64,000 bases of DNA from Skermanella rosea. Its GTDB lineage: Bacteria > Pseudomonadota > Alphaproteobacteria > Azospirillales > Azospirillaceae. The stretch is from assembly GCF_016806835.2 (NCBI RefSeq), contig NZ_CP086114.1, positions 186,001 through 250,000 of the forward strand. Direction: 5' to 3'. Position 1 is the stretch's first letter. The number at the start of each line of letters is the position of its first letter. The notes beneath the pieces were generated by a model that worked only from the letters and a program-made list of their open reading frames with translations, ran no database searches and had not been told where the DNA came from. Position numbers and translations under genes: made by a program. Below are positions 33,355 to 44,102 of this stretch, piece after piece.

Positions 33355-34632
33355 TCAAGGGGTAACCCGGCGCCAGCCGCCCGCGAGCGCCGCCGTCTCC
33401 CAGCGCTTGCGCAGCATGTCCGCGTGGCGTCGCACGAGCGGAAGGCCCGGCAGCAGTCCGGGCCACCGGTCGGCAGCCTTCTCGACGGTGCGCCTGACCT
33501 CGTCGGTCAGCAGGCGGGGATCCAGGTCAAGCCGCATCGCGGGCCTGCGGAACGTCTCGACCGTCACGTCGGACATGGCCTTGGCCCGCCCGAACGGAAT
33601 GGCCAGCGTGTCGTCGCCGTCGAGGCACACGGTCGGAACGATGTCGTAAGCCTTGCTCAGGCGCGCCGTGCGTCCGTCGGGATAGATCAGGCTGGTGTTC
33701 TTGAGGTGCGCGTCGCCGTTGCCGAGCAGCACGTTGACGGTGAAGCGGCGCACCGCTTCGAGCAGATCGCCGTTGGGGTCGGCCGCAAAGCGCTTGATGC
33801 CGTTCCACAGCGTCTCCTCGTTCGCTATCGTGTATTTCTGGTTGTCAACCGCGCCGAAGACCTGGGCGAAGTCCTCGATATGGACGCGGGCATCGGAAGC
33901 GCGGTCGAACCGCGTGACGGCCAGCAGGTAATCACCGTGCCGGCGGTGCTCGGAGCCGATGCCCTGGAGCCTGTCCAGGGGAACCAGTTCGCAGGCTGCG
34001 GTGTCGACGCCCGCCGCCGCGGCGAGCCGCATGGCCGAGAACTCCAGTTCCGGCAGGAACTCCAGCCCGCGCTGCCGGCTCGGCAGTTTGGCGATGATCG
34101 AACCGTACCGGCCCTCCGCCGGAACGGTGAGTCCCTCGCCCTCCTTGAGCACGGAGAGCTTCAATTGCATGCCGGCCAGACCGAAGCGGATCGGCGGCAG
34201 GTCGCCGGCGGGCGAGGCGATCTCCCTGGGAGGCTGGGCATAACCTTCGTCCCTGACGACGACGGCGCCGGGCAGATCGTTTCCGACGCGCCTCACGATG
34301 TCGAAGTCGGTGTGGATGCCCGGCCCCATCTGCCTTTCGATGGCGACCCGCAGGGCGCCTTCAGGCAGCACATTCTTGAACCATGGGGGCAGGAAGCCCA
34401 GGTTGCCCATCTTGTCGCGGCCGTCGGAGAGGCGGGCGACGGTCCGCTCCTCGTCGCCGGGGAACCACCATCCCGCGCTGAGGATCGGCCGTTCCGGTCC
34501 GAGATCGACATACCCCTGGTCGACGACGAAGCGGATGCTCCGCTTGCCGTCGAGCAGCAGGCTGCCGACGCGCACGGACGCGTCTCGCCTCGGCTCCAGG
34601 TAGACACCCAGCATTTCGGCCTTGCGGTTCAC
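33355..34632 (-). CDS. hipA: HipA-type serine/threonine kinase toxin
   Basis: 425 residues from a GTG that overlaps the hipB stop (GTGA). The HipA N-terminal domain (LLLDGKRSIRFVVDQGYVDL, GWWFPGDEERTVARLSDGRD, GFLPPWFKNVLPEGALR) precedes the kinase-like core, with the Gly-rich IRFGLAGMQLKLSV, the catalytic loop VLLGNGDAHLKNTSLIYPDG and the metal-binding YDIVPT motif. HipA kinases phosphorylate aminoacyl-tRNA synthetases and slow growth when not held by HipB. The catalytic residues are present, so the toxin looks intact. Confidence 0.88.
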   Translation of the reverse strand: MNRKAEMLGVYLEPRRDASVRVGSLLLDGKRSIRFVVDQGYVDLGPERPILSAGWWFPGDEERTVARLSDGRDKMGNLGFLPPWFKNVLPEGALRVAIERQMGPGIHTDFDIVRRVGNDLPGAVVVRDEGYAQPPREIASPAGDLPPIRFGLAGMQLKLSVLKEGEGLTVPAEGRYGSIIAKLPSRQRGLEFLPELEFSAMRLAAAAGVDTAACELVPLDRLQGIGSEHRRHGDYLLAVTRFDRASDARVHIEDFAQVFGAVDNQKYTIANEETLWNGIKRFAADPNGDLLEAVRRFTVNVLLGNGDAHLKNTSLIYPDGRTARLSKAYDIVPTVCLDGDDTLAIPFGRAKAMSDVTVETFRRPAMRLDLDPRLLTDEVRRTVEKAADRWPGLLPGLPLVRRHADMLRKRWETAALAGGWRRVTP

Positions 34633-34949
34633 GGGTCGTCCTCATCGTCGGGTGCGATGAACAGCTCCTCCAGCGCGCTCGGGACGTGCTCGCCGGGCGC
34701 GGCCTGGCGGCCCTGCGGGTCGAGCAGCCGCTCGACCTCGGCGAGACGCTCGACCGGCACCGGCACGAGGACCGCCCGCAGGGCTTCGGTCAGCGCCAGG
34801 ATCGTGCTGAGCTGCGGATCGCCGCGCCCTTCCACGGCGGCGACACGTGCCTGGGTGCGGCGCGTCCGCTCCGCGAGGGCCGACTGGGAGAAACCCCGCG
34901 AGCGTCGCAACGACCGCATCCGCGTCCCGAACCGTTCCCGTGCTTCCAT
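34629..34949 (-). CDS. hipB: HipB-like antitoxin, Xre-family HTH
   Basis: 106 residues from the ATG at 34949. The Xre/Cro HTH is FGTRMRSLRRSRGFSQSALA, ERTRRTQARVAAVEGRGDPQ, LSTILALTEALRAVLVPVPV. The C-terminus is acidic (EELFIAPDDEDDP) and could contact HipA. It precedes hipA with a 4-base overlap, the standard order. The longer ORF upstream crosses the operators and is not used. The protein is expected to neutralise HipA and repress the operon at the sites just upstream. Confidence 0.82.
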   Translation of the reverse strand: MEARERFGTRMRSLRRSRGFSQSALAERTRRTQARVAAVEGRGDPQLSTILALTEALRAVLVPVPVERLAEVERLLDPQGRQAAPGEHVPSALEELFIAPDDEDDP

Positions 34950-34955
34950 TTCCAG

Positions 34956-35006
34956 ATACCGTTTAGCGTATAATTCGGGTTCATCATACCGTATAGAGGA
35001 TGATGA
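34956..35006 (-). promoter_or_regulatory. Paired HipB operator candidates
   Basis: Two related 16-base sites, ATACCGTTTAGCGTAT (34956-34971) and ATACCGTATAGAGGAT (34986-35001), share ATACCGTnTAGnGnAT and are spaced exactly 30 bases apart, about three helical turns. The second is embedded in a perfect 7-base inverted repeat, TCATCAT...ATGATGA (34981-35006). They cover the hipB ribosome site and promoter region, as expected for cooperative autorepression. Confidence 0.65.
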
Positions 35007-35115
35007 AGCCCTAAATGTGTCCGAGTGACAAGAGGTCCTTTCCGGTTTCGGGTCAGGAACTCGGCGGGCACGAGGCGGTTGCCGTTGCGGAAACGCCAAC
35101 CGCGGGAGAGGCTGC

Positions 35116-36174
35116 ATGCAACGCAAGATCATCGTCACCGGATCGCACGGGGTCATCGGCCGCGCCGCCGCGATCCGGCTGGCCGGCCAGCCCGACGTCA
35201 AGGTCTACGGGCTGGCCAGGCGCACGGAGCCGGCGATCCCGGGAGTGGAGTCGATCTCGGTGGACCTGACCCGCCCCGACCAGGTGCGGGACGCGCTGTC
35301 GGGCATCCGCGACGTCACCCACGTGGTGTTCGGCGCCTATATCGAGAAACCGACCGCGGCCGAGAAGAGCGAGCTCAACGTCGCGATCCTGCGCAACCTG
35401 ATGGATGCGGTCGAGGAGACCTCCCCGAACCTGCGGCACGTCACCTTCTACCAGGGCGGCAAGGCCTACGGCGCCGATCTGGGCCCGTTCAAGACGCCGG
35501 CGCGGGAGGACGATCCGCGCCTGATGCCGCCCAACTTCTACTATGACCAGGAGGACCACCTGCGCGAACGCCAGCGCGGCAAGGACTGGGCCTTCACGGC
35601 GCTTCGGCCGGAAGCGGTGTGCGGTTTCGCCGTGGGCAACCCGATGAACCTGTCCATGGTGATCGCCGTCTATGCGGCGATCTCGAAGGAACTGGGCATC
35701 CCGCTGCGCTTTCCCGGGACCGAGGCGGCCTACCGGGCGCTCTATCAGGTCACGTCGGCGGACATCCTGGCGGAGGCCGCGGACTGGGCGGGGCAGACTC
35801 CGGCGGCGCGGAACGAGATCTTCAACATCACCAACGGCGACTATTTCCGCTGGCAGCACATGTGGCCGAAGATCGCGCGCATGTTCGGCATGGACTGGGC
35901 CGATCCGGTGCCGACGCCGCTGACCACCTACATGACCGACAAGGGCCCGTTGTGGGAGTCCATGGTCGCCAAGTACGGGCTGCAGCCGATCGCCTACGAG
36001 AAGATCGCCTCGTGGGCGTTCGGCGATTTCATCTTCAACAGCGGCTTCGACAATATCAGCAGCACCATCAAGGCGCGTCAGGCCGGCTTCCATGCCTGCA
36101 TCGACACGGAATACATGTTCGAGGGGCTGTTCCGCCGGCTGCGGGAAGACAAGATCATTCCGCCGGTGTCCTGA
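35116..36174 (+). CDS. PRISE-type SDR (NAD-dependent epimerase-like)
   Basis: 352 residues of an extended SDR. The N-terminus has VTGSHGVIGRAAAIRLAG, VYGLARRTE and VDLTRPDQV. The segments HVTFYQGGKAYGADLGPFKT, PNFYYDQEDHLRERQRGKDW and TALRPEAVCGFAVGNPMNLS match the progesterone-5-beta-reductase/iridoid synthase-like (PRISE) group, in which FYYDQED carries the catalytic Tyr. Such enzymes reduce activated C=C bonds of enones with NADPH; the bacterial substrates are mostly unknown. It is followed by an MDR dehydrogenase after 47 bases, suggesting a two-step reductive or oxidative module. Confidence 0.83.
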   Translation: MQRKIIVTGSHGVIGRAAAIRLAGQPDVKVYGLARRTEPAIPGVESISVDLTRPDQVRDALSGIRDVTHVVFGAYIEKPTAAEKSELNVAILRNLMDAVEETSPNLRHVTFYQGGKAYGADLGPFKTPAREDDPRLMPPNFYYDQEDHLRERQRGKDWAFTALRPEAVCGFAVGNPMNLSMVIAVYAAISKELGIPLRFPGTEAAYRALYQVTSADILAEAADWAGQTPAARNEIFNITNGDYFRWQHMWPKIARMFGMDWADPVPTPLTTYMTDKGPLWESMVAKYGLQPIAYEKIASWAFGDFIFNSGFDNISSTIKARQAGFHACIDTEYMFEGLFRRLREDKIIPPVS

Positions 36175-36221
36175 CGGCCCATCCGGACGGATCAAGCCTA
36201 CACGCAGAGAAGGAGAACGAC

Positions 36222-37229
36222 ATGAAGGGGATCGTGCTGCGCTCGCCCGGCGGACTGGACCGGCTGGAACTGGTGGACATGCCCGACCCCGGCGCTCCGG
36301 GTCCCGGCAAGATCCGGGTCCGGATCCGCGCCAGTTCGCTGAATTACCACGACTACGGCGTCGTGAGCGGCCGGATGCCGACCGCGGACGGGCGGATTCC
36401 CATGTCCGACGGCGCCGGCACCGTCGAGGCGGTGGGCGAGGGCGTGACCGGCTTCGCGGTGGGCGACGATGTGGTTTCCGTCTTCTTCCCGCAGTGGCAG
36501 GACGGGCCGGCCGAGGTGGGTGACTTCTCCACCGTGCCCGGCGACGGCGTCGACGGCTATGCCCGCGAGACCGTGGTGCGCCCCGCCACCTGGTTCACCC
36601 CCGTGCCCAAGGGCTACGGCCACGCCGAGGCGGCGACCCTGACGACGGCCGGGCTGACCGCGTGGCGGGCCCTGGTCGTGGACGGCGGGCTGAAGGCGGG
36701 CGACGTGGTGCTGGTGCTGGGCACCGGCGGCGTCTCGGCCTTCGCCCTGCAGTATGCGAAGATGATGGGCGCCACGGTCGTCGCGACCTCCTCGTCGGAC
36801 GAGAAGCTGGAACGGATCCGGGGGCTGGGCGCCGACCACACGATCAATTACCGGCAGCACGAGGACTGGGGCAAGCTCGTACGGGACTGGACCGGCGGGC
36901 GCGGCGTGGACCATGTCGTCGAGGTCGGCGGGCCGGGGACCCTGGCGCAGTCCATCGCCGCGGTGCGGATCGGCGGGCACATCTCGCTGATCGGCGTGCT
37001 GACCGGGCGCTCCGGGGAGGTCCCGACCGCCGTCCTGATGGCGAAGCAGGCCCGCCTGCAGGGCCTGATCGTCGGCAACCGGCGCCACCAGAACGATCTG
37101 GTGCGCGCGATCGAGACGACCGGCGTGCGGCCGGTGATCGACCGCAGCTTCGGCCTGGGCGAGATCGCGGACGCCTTCCGGCACCAGGAATCGGGAAGCC
37201 ACTTCGGCAAGATCTGCCTGGAGTTCTGA
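36222..37229 (+). CDS. MDR-family (zinc-type/quinone oxidoreductase-like) dehydrogenase
   Basis: 335 residues from an ATG with AGGAGAACGAC upstream. The GroES-like domain (IRVRIRASSLNYHDYGVVSG, DGAGTVEAVGEGVTGFAVGD) and the Rossmann motif VLVLGTGGVSAFALQYAKMM are clear, with a C-terminal segment ending SHFGKICLEF. The catalytic-zinc cysteine and the four structural-zinc cysteines of true alcohol dehydrogenases are absent, so a quinone-oxidoreductase or enoyl-reductase type reaction is likely. Probably co-transcribed with the PRISE SDR upstream. Confidence 0.87.
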   Translation: MKGIVLRSPGGLDRLELVDMPDPGAPGPGKIRVRIRASSLNYHDYGVVSGRMPTADGRIPMSDGAGTVEAVGEGVTGFAVGDDVVSVFFPQWQDGPAEVGDFSTVPGDGVDGYARETVVRPATWFTPVPKGYGHAEAATLTTAGLTAWRALVVDGGLKAGDVVLVLGTGGVSAFALQYAKMMGATVVATSSSDEKLERIRGLGADHTINYRQHEDWGKLVRDWTGGRGVDHVVEVGGPGTLAQSIAAVRIGGHISLIGVLTGRSGEVPTAVLMAKQARLQGLIVGNRRHQNDLVRAIETTGVRPVIDRSFGLGEIADAFRHQESGSHFGKICLEF

Positions 37230-37292
37230 CCGGGCTTGCGGGAGGGCTCCGGATATGGCCGGATGACTCCGGCCAGTTTCGGAGAGGAGCCC

Positions 37293-37550
37293 ATGAAGCC
37301 GAGCGTCGTGACCGTCAGCGTGGCGGAGTTCGAAAACGAATGCCTGGCGCTGTTCGATGACCTGGAGGGCGGCCGGGTCGCTAGGATCATCATCACGCGC
37401 CACGGCAGGCCGGTGGCGGAACTGACGCCTCCAGCCGGCATGGCTCCGCTCTTCGGGGCGCATCGGGGATCCGTCGGATTCAGGCACGACATCGACCTGA
37501 CGCAGCCCACCTTCGCCGAGGATCGGTTCGATGCCGAAGGCGGGCCTTGA
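37293..37550 (+). CDS. Phd/YefM-family antitoxin, apparently orphaned
   Basis: 85 residues from an ATG with GGAGAGGAG upstream. VTVSVAEFENECLALFDDLE, GGRVARIIITRHGRPVAELT and PPAGMAPLFGAHRGSV are typical of Phd/YefM antitoxins paired with VapC-type PIN toxins. The C-terminal region (IDLTQPTFAEDRFDAEGG) would wrap the toxin. The toxin gene that should follow is only a 28-codon relic, so this antitoxin has no intact partner here. Confidence 0.82.
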   Translation: MKPSVVTVSVAEFENECLALFDDLEGGRVARIIITRHGRPVAELTPPAGMAPLFGAHRGSVGFRHDIDLTQPTFAEDRFDAEGGP

Positions 37551-37553
37551 GCG

Positions 37554-37640
37554 ATGCGGCTGTTCCACACGCAAGCCATCCCGCGGCGTGTTGCCGGCAT
37601 GCCGATGACCCCGGTGGCGATCGAGGCGATCCGCTGTTGA
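37554..37640 (+). pseudogene. VapC-like PIN toxin relic with internal deletion
   Basis: Four bases after the antitoxin stop, a 28-codon frame reads MRLFHTQAIPRRV then [15 protein letters not shown]. The beginning resembles the PIN start MRLLLDTHAL, and the end resembles the mid-protein (L)xLTPxxAIEAxRLPG segment of the same family. About 60-90 residues between them and the entire C-terminal half are missing, and the first catalytic Asp is lost. The assignment is by eye over short segments. Confidence 0.5.
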
Positions 37641-37701
37641 CGAGCCCCGGGGCTTGGTCACCCTATGGGGCTCAAGCAGATCGATTTCCTGGAGAGCCAT
37701 G

Positions 37702-38166
37702 ATGAGCCGCATCGTCTATGTCCTGAACGGCCCGAACCTGAACCTGCTCGGCAAGCGCCAGCCGGCGATCTACGGGTACGAGACCCTGGCCGACGTGGAG
37801 GCGGACTGCCGGCGGACCGGGGCGGAGCTGGGACTGGAGATCGAGTTCCACCAGAGCAACGCGGAGTTCATGATCATCGACTGGATCCACGAGGCGCGCG
37901 AGCGGGCCGCCGGCATCGTGATCAATCCCGCCGCCTTCACCCATACCTCGGTCGCGATCCTGGACGCCCTGAACGCCTGCGAGTTCCCGATCATCGAGGT
38001 GCATATCTCCAATGTCCACCGCCGGGAGCCGTTCCGGCACCATTCCTACGTCTCGTCGGTGGCGTCCGGCGTCATCGCCGGGTTCGGGACCCAGGGCTAC
38101 ACGCTCGCGCTCCAGCGCCTGGCCCGGCTGATCGGCGAGGCCGGGAAGACCGCCCAGGCGTCGTGA
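37702..38166 (+). CDS. aroQ: Type II 3-dehydroquinate dehydratase
   Basis: 154 residues starting [20 protein letters not shown]; the ATG at 37702 is better spaced from GGAGAG than that at 37699. Type II motifs are GPNLNLLG, the catalytic Tyr in AIYGYETL, the Asn/His region [13 protein letters not shown], and [18 protein letters not shown]. It interconverts 3-dehydroquinate and 3-dehydroshikimate. With quiC and the catabolic-type aroE further on, a role in quinate breakdown is plausible, but a biosynthetic role cannot be excluded. It is followed 19 bases later by a LysR gene. Confidence 0.93.
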   Translation: MSRIVYVLNGPNLNLLGKRQPAIYGYETLADVEADCRRTGAELGLEIEFHQSNAEFMIIDWIHEARERAAGIVINPAAFTHTSVAILDALNACEFPIIEVHISNVHRREPFRHHSYVSSVASGVIAGFGTQGYTLALQRLARLIGEAGKTAQAS

Positions 38167-38185
38167 CCTCCTCCCTGGACCGGGG

Positions 38186-39088
38186 ATGCTGACCCTCAGG
38201 CAGATCGAGGTGATCCGGGCAGTGATGGTCGCCGGCACGATCAACGGGGCGGCCAAGCTGCTCAACGTGTCGGCGCCCGGCGTCAGCCGGCTGATGAAGT
38301 ACACGGAGAAGTCGCTGGGCGTCCGGCTGTTCGACCGGCGCCACGGCCGCTACGTCCCGGCGCTGGAAGCCAACGACGTGTTCGCCCAGATCAACGCCGT
38401 CTACAAGAAGGTCGAGGATCTCCAGTTCACCGTGAAGCGGCTGGAGAGCGGCCACGGGTCGGAGCTCAAGGTCGCCTCGGTGCCCAGCATCGCCAACATG
38501 ATGGTGCCCCGGGCCATCGAGCGGATCGTCCGGAAGCATCCCGGGCTGGTGATCGAGGTCGACATCCTGAAGATCGAGGAGGCGATGGATTATCTCCTGC
38601 TGGAGAAGGGGGAGATCGTCGCCATGAGCTACAAGGTGGACCACCCGTCGCTGGACTTCATCGAGCTGGCGCGCGGCAAGCTGCTGTGCATCACGCCCGA
38701 GGACCACCCGCTGGCCGGCCGGGGTTCCGTGTCCGCGGCCGACATCGCCCGCTACCCGCTGATCGGAATCGATCCCAACGATCCCTATGGCCGGATCATG
38801 GCCGACATCTTCGAGCGTCGGAACCTGACCTATTCCATGCCGATCCGCGCCCGCTTCGGGACCACGGTCTGCCGGCTGGTCCAGGCGGGCCTGGGCATCG
38901 CGGTGATCGACCAGTTCACCGTGGCCCACGGTGCCGTCTCCGGCATCCGGCTTCTGGACATCGAGGAGCCCACCGCGTTCCAGACCTATGTGGCGGTCAA
39001 GGCGGAGCGCGGCCTGTCCGGTTTCGCCGAAAGCTTCATCGGGCTGCTGCGGGCGGAAATGGCCGCCGTCGTGGCGGCTGGAAATTAA
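38186..39088 (+). CDS. LysR-family transcriptional regulator
   Basis: 300 residues. The N-terminal HTH (MLTLRQIEVIRAVMVAGTIN, GAAKLLNVSAPGVSRLMKYT, EKSLGVRLFDRRHGRYVP) and C-terminal effector domain (SELKVASVPSIANMMVPRAI, ARFGTTVCRLVQAGLGIAVI) are clear. The APGVSRLMK recognition helix resembles a group of alphaproteobacterial regulators located beside TRAP or amino-acid uptake genes. It lies 19 bases behind aroQ and 130 bases before the DctP gene, so control of one or both is likely. Confidence 0.88.
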   Translation: MLTLRQIEVIRAVMVAGTINGAAKLLNVSAPGVSRLMKYTEKSLGVRLFDRRHGRYVPALEANDVFAQINAVYKKVEDLQFTVKRLESGHGSELKVASVPSIANMMVPRAIERIVRKHPGLVIEVDILKIEEAMDYLLLEKGEIVAMSYKVDHPSLDFIELARGKLLCITPEDHPLAGRGSVSAADIARYPLIGIDPNDPYGRIMADIFERRNLTYSMPIRARFGTTVCRLVQAGLGIAVIDQFTVAHGAVSGIRLLDIEEPTAFQTYVAVKAERGLSGFAESFIGLLRAEMAAVVAAGN

Positions 39089-39220
39089 CGTCATGTTCAT
39101 GCCGCCGCATGTCTTGGTATTTGACGTTAACGGTGGCGCCGCTCATGGTCCGCCCAGGAAACGATACTTCTCACCAACGGCACCGCTCCTCAAGAAGCGG
39201 GCAACAAGGGAGTCAACGCT

Positions 39221-40240
39221 TTGAAAAAGCTGCTGTCCCGGCTTCTCGCCGGTGTCCTCGTCCCGGGCGTGATGCTGCTGGCCGGCGCCGCCGGTGCCGC
39301 CGACATCCAGAAGCGCACGCTCAAGTTCCCCTCGGCGAGCAACAAGGGGCACCCGCAGGTGCTGGGCGTCCAGAGATTCGCGGAACTGGTCGCGGAGAAG
39401 AGCGGCGGCCTGATCACCGTCAAGCCGTTCCCCGGCGGCGTGCTCGGCCCCGACCTCCAGACCGTCTCCGCCATGCAGGGCGGCACCGTCGACCTGACGG
39501 TGATGAATGCCAGCCTGCTGGCCGGCAACGTCAAGGAGATGGCGATCCTCGACTTCCCCTACCTGTTCAACACCCCGGAGGAGGCGGACGCCGTCCTGGA
39601 CGGGCCGGTCGGGCGCAAGCTGCTGGACAAGCTGCCGGAGAAGGGGCTGGTCGGGCTGGCCTACTGGGATCTCGGCTTCCGCGAGATGCACACCAGCCGG
39701 CGCCCCATCGCCAAGGCCGAGGACCTGCGGGGCCTGAAGATGCGGGTGATCCCCACGCCCATCTATATCGACTTCATGAACGCCGTGGGCGCCAATGCGG
39801 TGCCGATGCCGTTCACCGAGACCTATACGGCGCTGGAGACCGGTGCCGTGGACGGCATGACCAACCCCCTGCTCAACATCATCGACGGCAAGTACGACGA
39901 GGTCTCCAAGTATCTCAGCCTGACCAACCACATGTATACGCCGCAGGCGGTGATCGCGAGCAAGAAGCTGTGGGACAAGCTGTCCGAGGACGAGCGCAGG
40001 ATCCTTCAGGAAGCCGCGGCCGAGACCACGGTCTACCAGCGGCAGGTGGCCCGCGAGCAGGCCGCGAAGTCGCTGGAGGAGATCGCGAAGGCCGGCATGA
40101 CGGTCAACGAGCTGCCGCCCGAGGAGATCGCCAAGCTGCGCGAGCTTGCCGGCCCGGTGATCGACAAGTACCGCAAGGAGATCGGCGAGGAACTGGTCGG
40201 CGAGGTCTATGCCGAGGTCGGGAAGGTCCGGAAGGACTGA
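39221..40240 (+). CDS. TRAP transporter substrate-binding protein (DctP family), orphan
   Basis: 339 residues from a TTG with AAGGGAG eight bases upstream; a signal peptide ends near GAAGAADI. DctP landmarks are LKFPSASNKGHPQVLGVQRF, VKPFPGGVLGPDLQTVSAMQ, GLKMRVIPTPIYIDFMNAVG and ETYTALETGAVDGMTNPLLN. It is similar to the DctP at 51993 in segments such as NKGHPQV..G..FAELV. No membrane subunits are adjacent. The substrate is likely a hydroaromatic or aromatic acid given the neighbours, but this is inference. Confidence 0.9.
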   Translation: MKKLLSRLLAGVLVPGVMLLAGAAGAADIQKRTLKFPSASNKGHPQVLGVQRFAELVAEKSGGLITVKPFPGGVLGPDLQTVSAMQGGTVDLTVMNASLLAGNVKEMAILDFPYLFNTPEEADAVLDGPVGRKLLDKLPEKGLVGLAYWDLGFREMHTSRRPIAKAEDLRGLKMRVIPTPIYIDFMNAVGANAVPMPFTETYTALETGAVDGMTNPLLNIIDGKYDEVSKYLSLTNHMYTPQAVIASKKLWDKLSEDERRILQEAAAETTVYQRQVAREQAAKSLEEIAKAGMTVNELPPEEIAKLRELAGPVIDKYRKEIGEELVGEVYAEVGKVRKD

Positions 40241-40273
40241 CGAAGACGCCATTCCGGGACGCCGGAGTCCGTT

Positions 40274-40309
40274 GTCGGCGTTCGCCCTGCGGGCGAAGGC
40301 CGACCTACT

Positions 40310-40310
<1 letters not shown>
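40274..40310. repeat. Long hairpin related to the MITE interior
   Basis: GTCGGC-G-TTCGCCC-TGC-GGGCGAA-G-GCCGAC folds into a near-perfect 14-base-pair hairpin (40274-40304) and continues into CTAC. The MITE interior at about 31877-31909 has the same sequence with a few changes. It lies between the convergent DctP and pobR genes, where it could act as a bidirectional transcription barrier. Confidence 0.7.
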
Positions 40311-42541
<2,231 letters not shown>

Positions 42542-42615
42542 TGCCGACGGAGATCCGATCGGCTGACGCCGATGTGGGTCCGCTGTTGATGGAACAAGAA
42601 ACAAGGAGGAAACCC

Positions 42616-44001
42616 GTGGCCCAGAACCGAGCGGCCGGAGATCGCAGCGTCGATGTCCAGACTTTCCTGAACGACAATCCCTTTTCGAAATACCAGTGGC
42701 TGATCTTCGCGCTGTGCTTCCTGATCGTCCTGCTCGACGGGTTCGACACGGCGGCGATCGGCTACATCGCCCCGTCGCTGATCACGGAATGGGGCGTCGA
42801 GCGGCCGGCGCTGGCGCCGGTGCTCAGCGCCGCCCTGTTCGGCCTGGCGTTCGGCGCCCTGTCCTCGGGTCCGCTGGCCGACCTGATGGGCCGCAAGCGG
42901 GTGCTGGTCGGTTCGGTGCTGCTGATCGGCGCCGCCTGCCTCGCCTCCGCCTTCTCGGCCGAGTTGAACCACCTCGTCGTCTGGCGCTTCGTCACGGGGT
43001 TGGGCCTTGGCGCCGCCATGCCGAACGCCGTCACCCTGATGAGCGAGTACTGCCCCGACGGGCGGCGCGCGACCCTGACCAACGCCATGTTCTGCGGTTT
43101 CCCCCTGGGCGCCGCGTTCGGCGGCTTCCTCGCGGCCTGGATGATCCCGATCTGGGGCTGGCGCAGCGTCCTGGTGCTGGGCGGCGTGGCCCCCCTGCTC
43201 CTGACGGTCCTGCTGATCCTGCTGCTGCCGGAATCGGTCCGCTACATGGTCGCCAAGAGGCAGCCGGTCGAGCGCATCCGCGCCGTGCTGAGCCGGATCT
43301 CGGCGTCGGCGGCGACTGCCGGGTCCTTCGTGATGTCCGAGAAGGCCGGCACGGTGCAGGTCCAGGGCAAGAGCGGGATCGGCGTGGTGCTCTCCCGCGG
43401 GTATCTGGTCGGCTCGGTGATGCTGTGGATCACCTATTTCATGGGGCTGGTGATCTTCTACGCGCTGATCAACTGGATGCCGATCCTGTTCCGCGACGCG
43501 GGCATGGAACCGCGGCACGCGGCCCTGATCGCGGCGCTGTTCCCGCTCGGCGGCGTCGGGGCCATCCTGTTCGGCTGGCTGATGGACCGCTTCAACGGCA
43601 ACAAGATCATCGCGGTCGGCTTCGCCCTGACCGCGGTCGCCGTCTACGCGATCGGTCAGGCGGCCGGCAACCTGGGCCTGCTGGTGGTCGTGGTGTTCAC
43701 GGCGGGGACCCTGATGAACACCGCCCAGTCGTCGTTGCCGGCGCTGGCCGCGGGATACTACCCGACCAACGGGCGCGCCACGGGCGTGGCCTGGATGCTG
43801 GGCCTGGGCCGGTTCGGCGGCATTGCGGGGTCGTTCCTGGTTGCCGAGCTGTCGCGCCGGCAGATGACCTTCAGCGAGATCTTCGCGATCCTGGCCGTTC
43901 CGGGGCTGATCGCGGCGGTGGCGCTGATGATCAAGCAGGTCGCCCATCCGGAGGAGAGGACGGTCCGGACCGTCGCCGGCCGGGAGTCGCTGGGCCACTG
44001 A
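42616..44001 (+). CDS. pcaK: Aromatic acid:H+ symporter, AAHS family (PcaK-like)
   Basis: 461 residues from a GTG with AAGGAGGAAA upstream. Twelve hydrophobic segments are predicted. AAHS motifs are LIVLLDGFDTAAIGYIAPSL in the first helix (the acidic residue is essential in PcaK), GPLADLMGRKRVLVGSVLLI in the 2-3 loop, and VTGLGLGAAMPNAVTLMSEY. It imports 4-hydroxybenzoate or protocatechuate across the inner membrane. It is 74 bases downstream of pobA and probably in the same operon. The precise substrate is inferred from that position. Confidence 0.87.
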   Translation: MAQNRAAGDRSVDVQTFLNDNPFSKYQWLIFALCFLIVLLDGFDTAAIGYIAPSLITEWGVERPALAPVLSAALFGLAFGALSSGPLADLMGRKRVLVGSVLLIGAACLASAFSAELNHLVVWRFVTGLGLGAAMPNAVTLMSEYCPDGRRATLTNAMFCGFPLGAAFGGFLAAWMIPIWGWRSVLVLGGVAPLLLTVLLILLLPESVRYMVAKRQPVERIRAVLSRISASAATAGSFVMSEKAGTVQVQGKSGIGVVLSRGYLVGSVMLWITYFMGLVIFYALINWMPILFRDAGMEPRHAALIAALFPLGGVGAILFGWLMDRFNGNKIIAVGFALTAVAVYAIGQAAGNLGLLVVVVFTAGTLMNTAQSSLPALAAGYYPTNGRATGVAWMLGLGRFGGIAGSFLVAELSRRQMTFSEIFAILAVPGLIAAVALMIKQVAHPEERTVRTVAGRESLGH

Positions 44002-44102
44002 TCCTGCCGGCGGAGGGGCGGTGTCCCGCGCACCTCGGGCGGTTCCCGATCAGGTCGATCCGCTCCGGTCCTCGTAGCCGGCCGTTCCACTCTCCGCACT
44101 GT

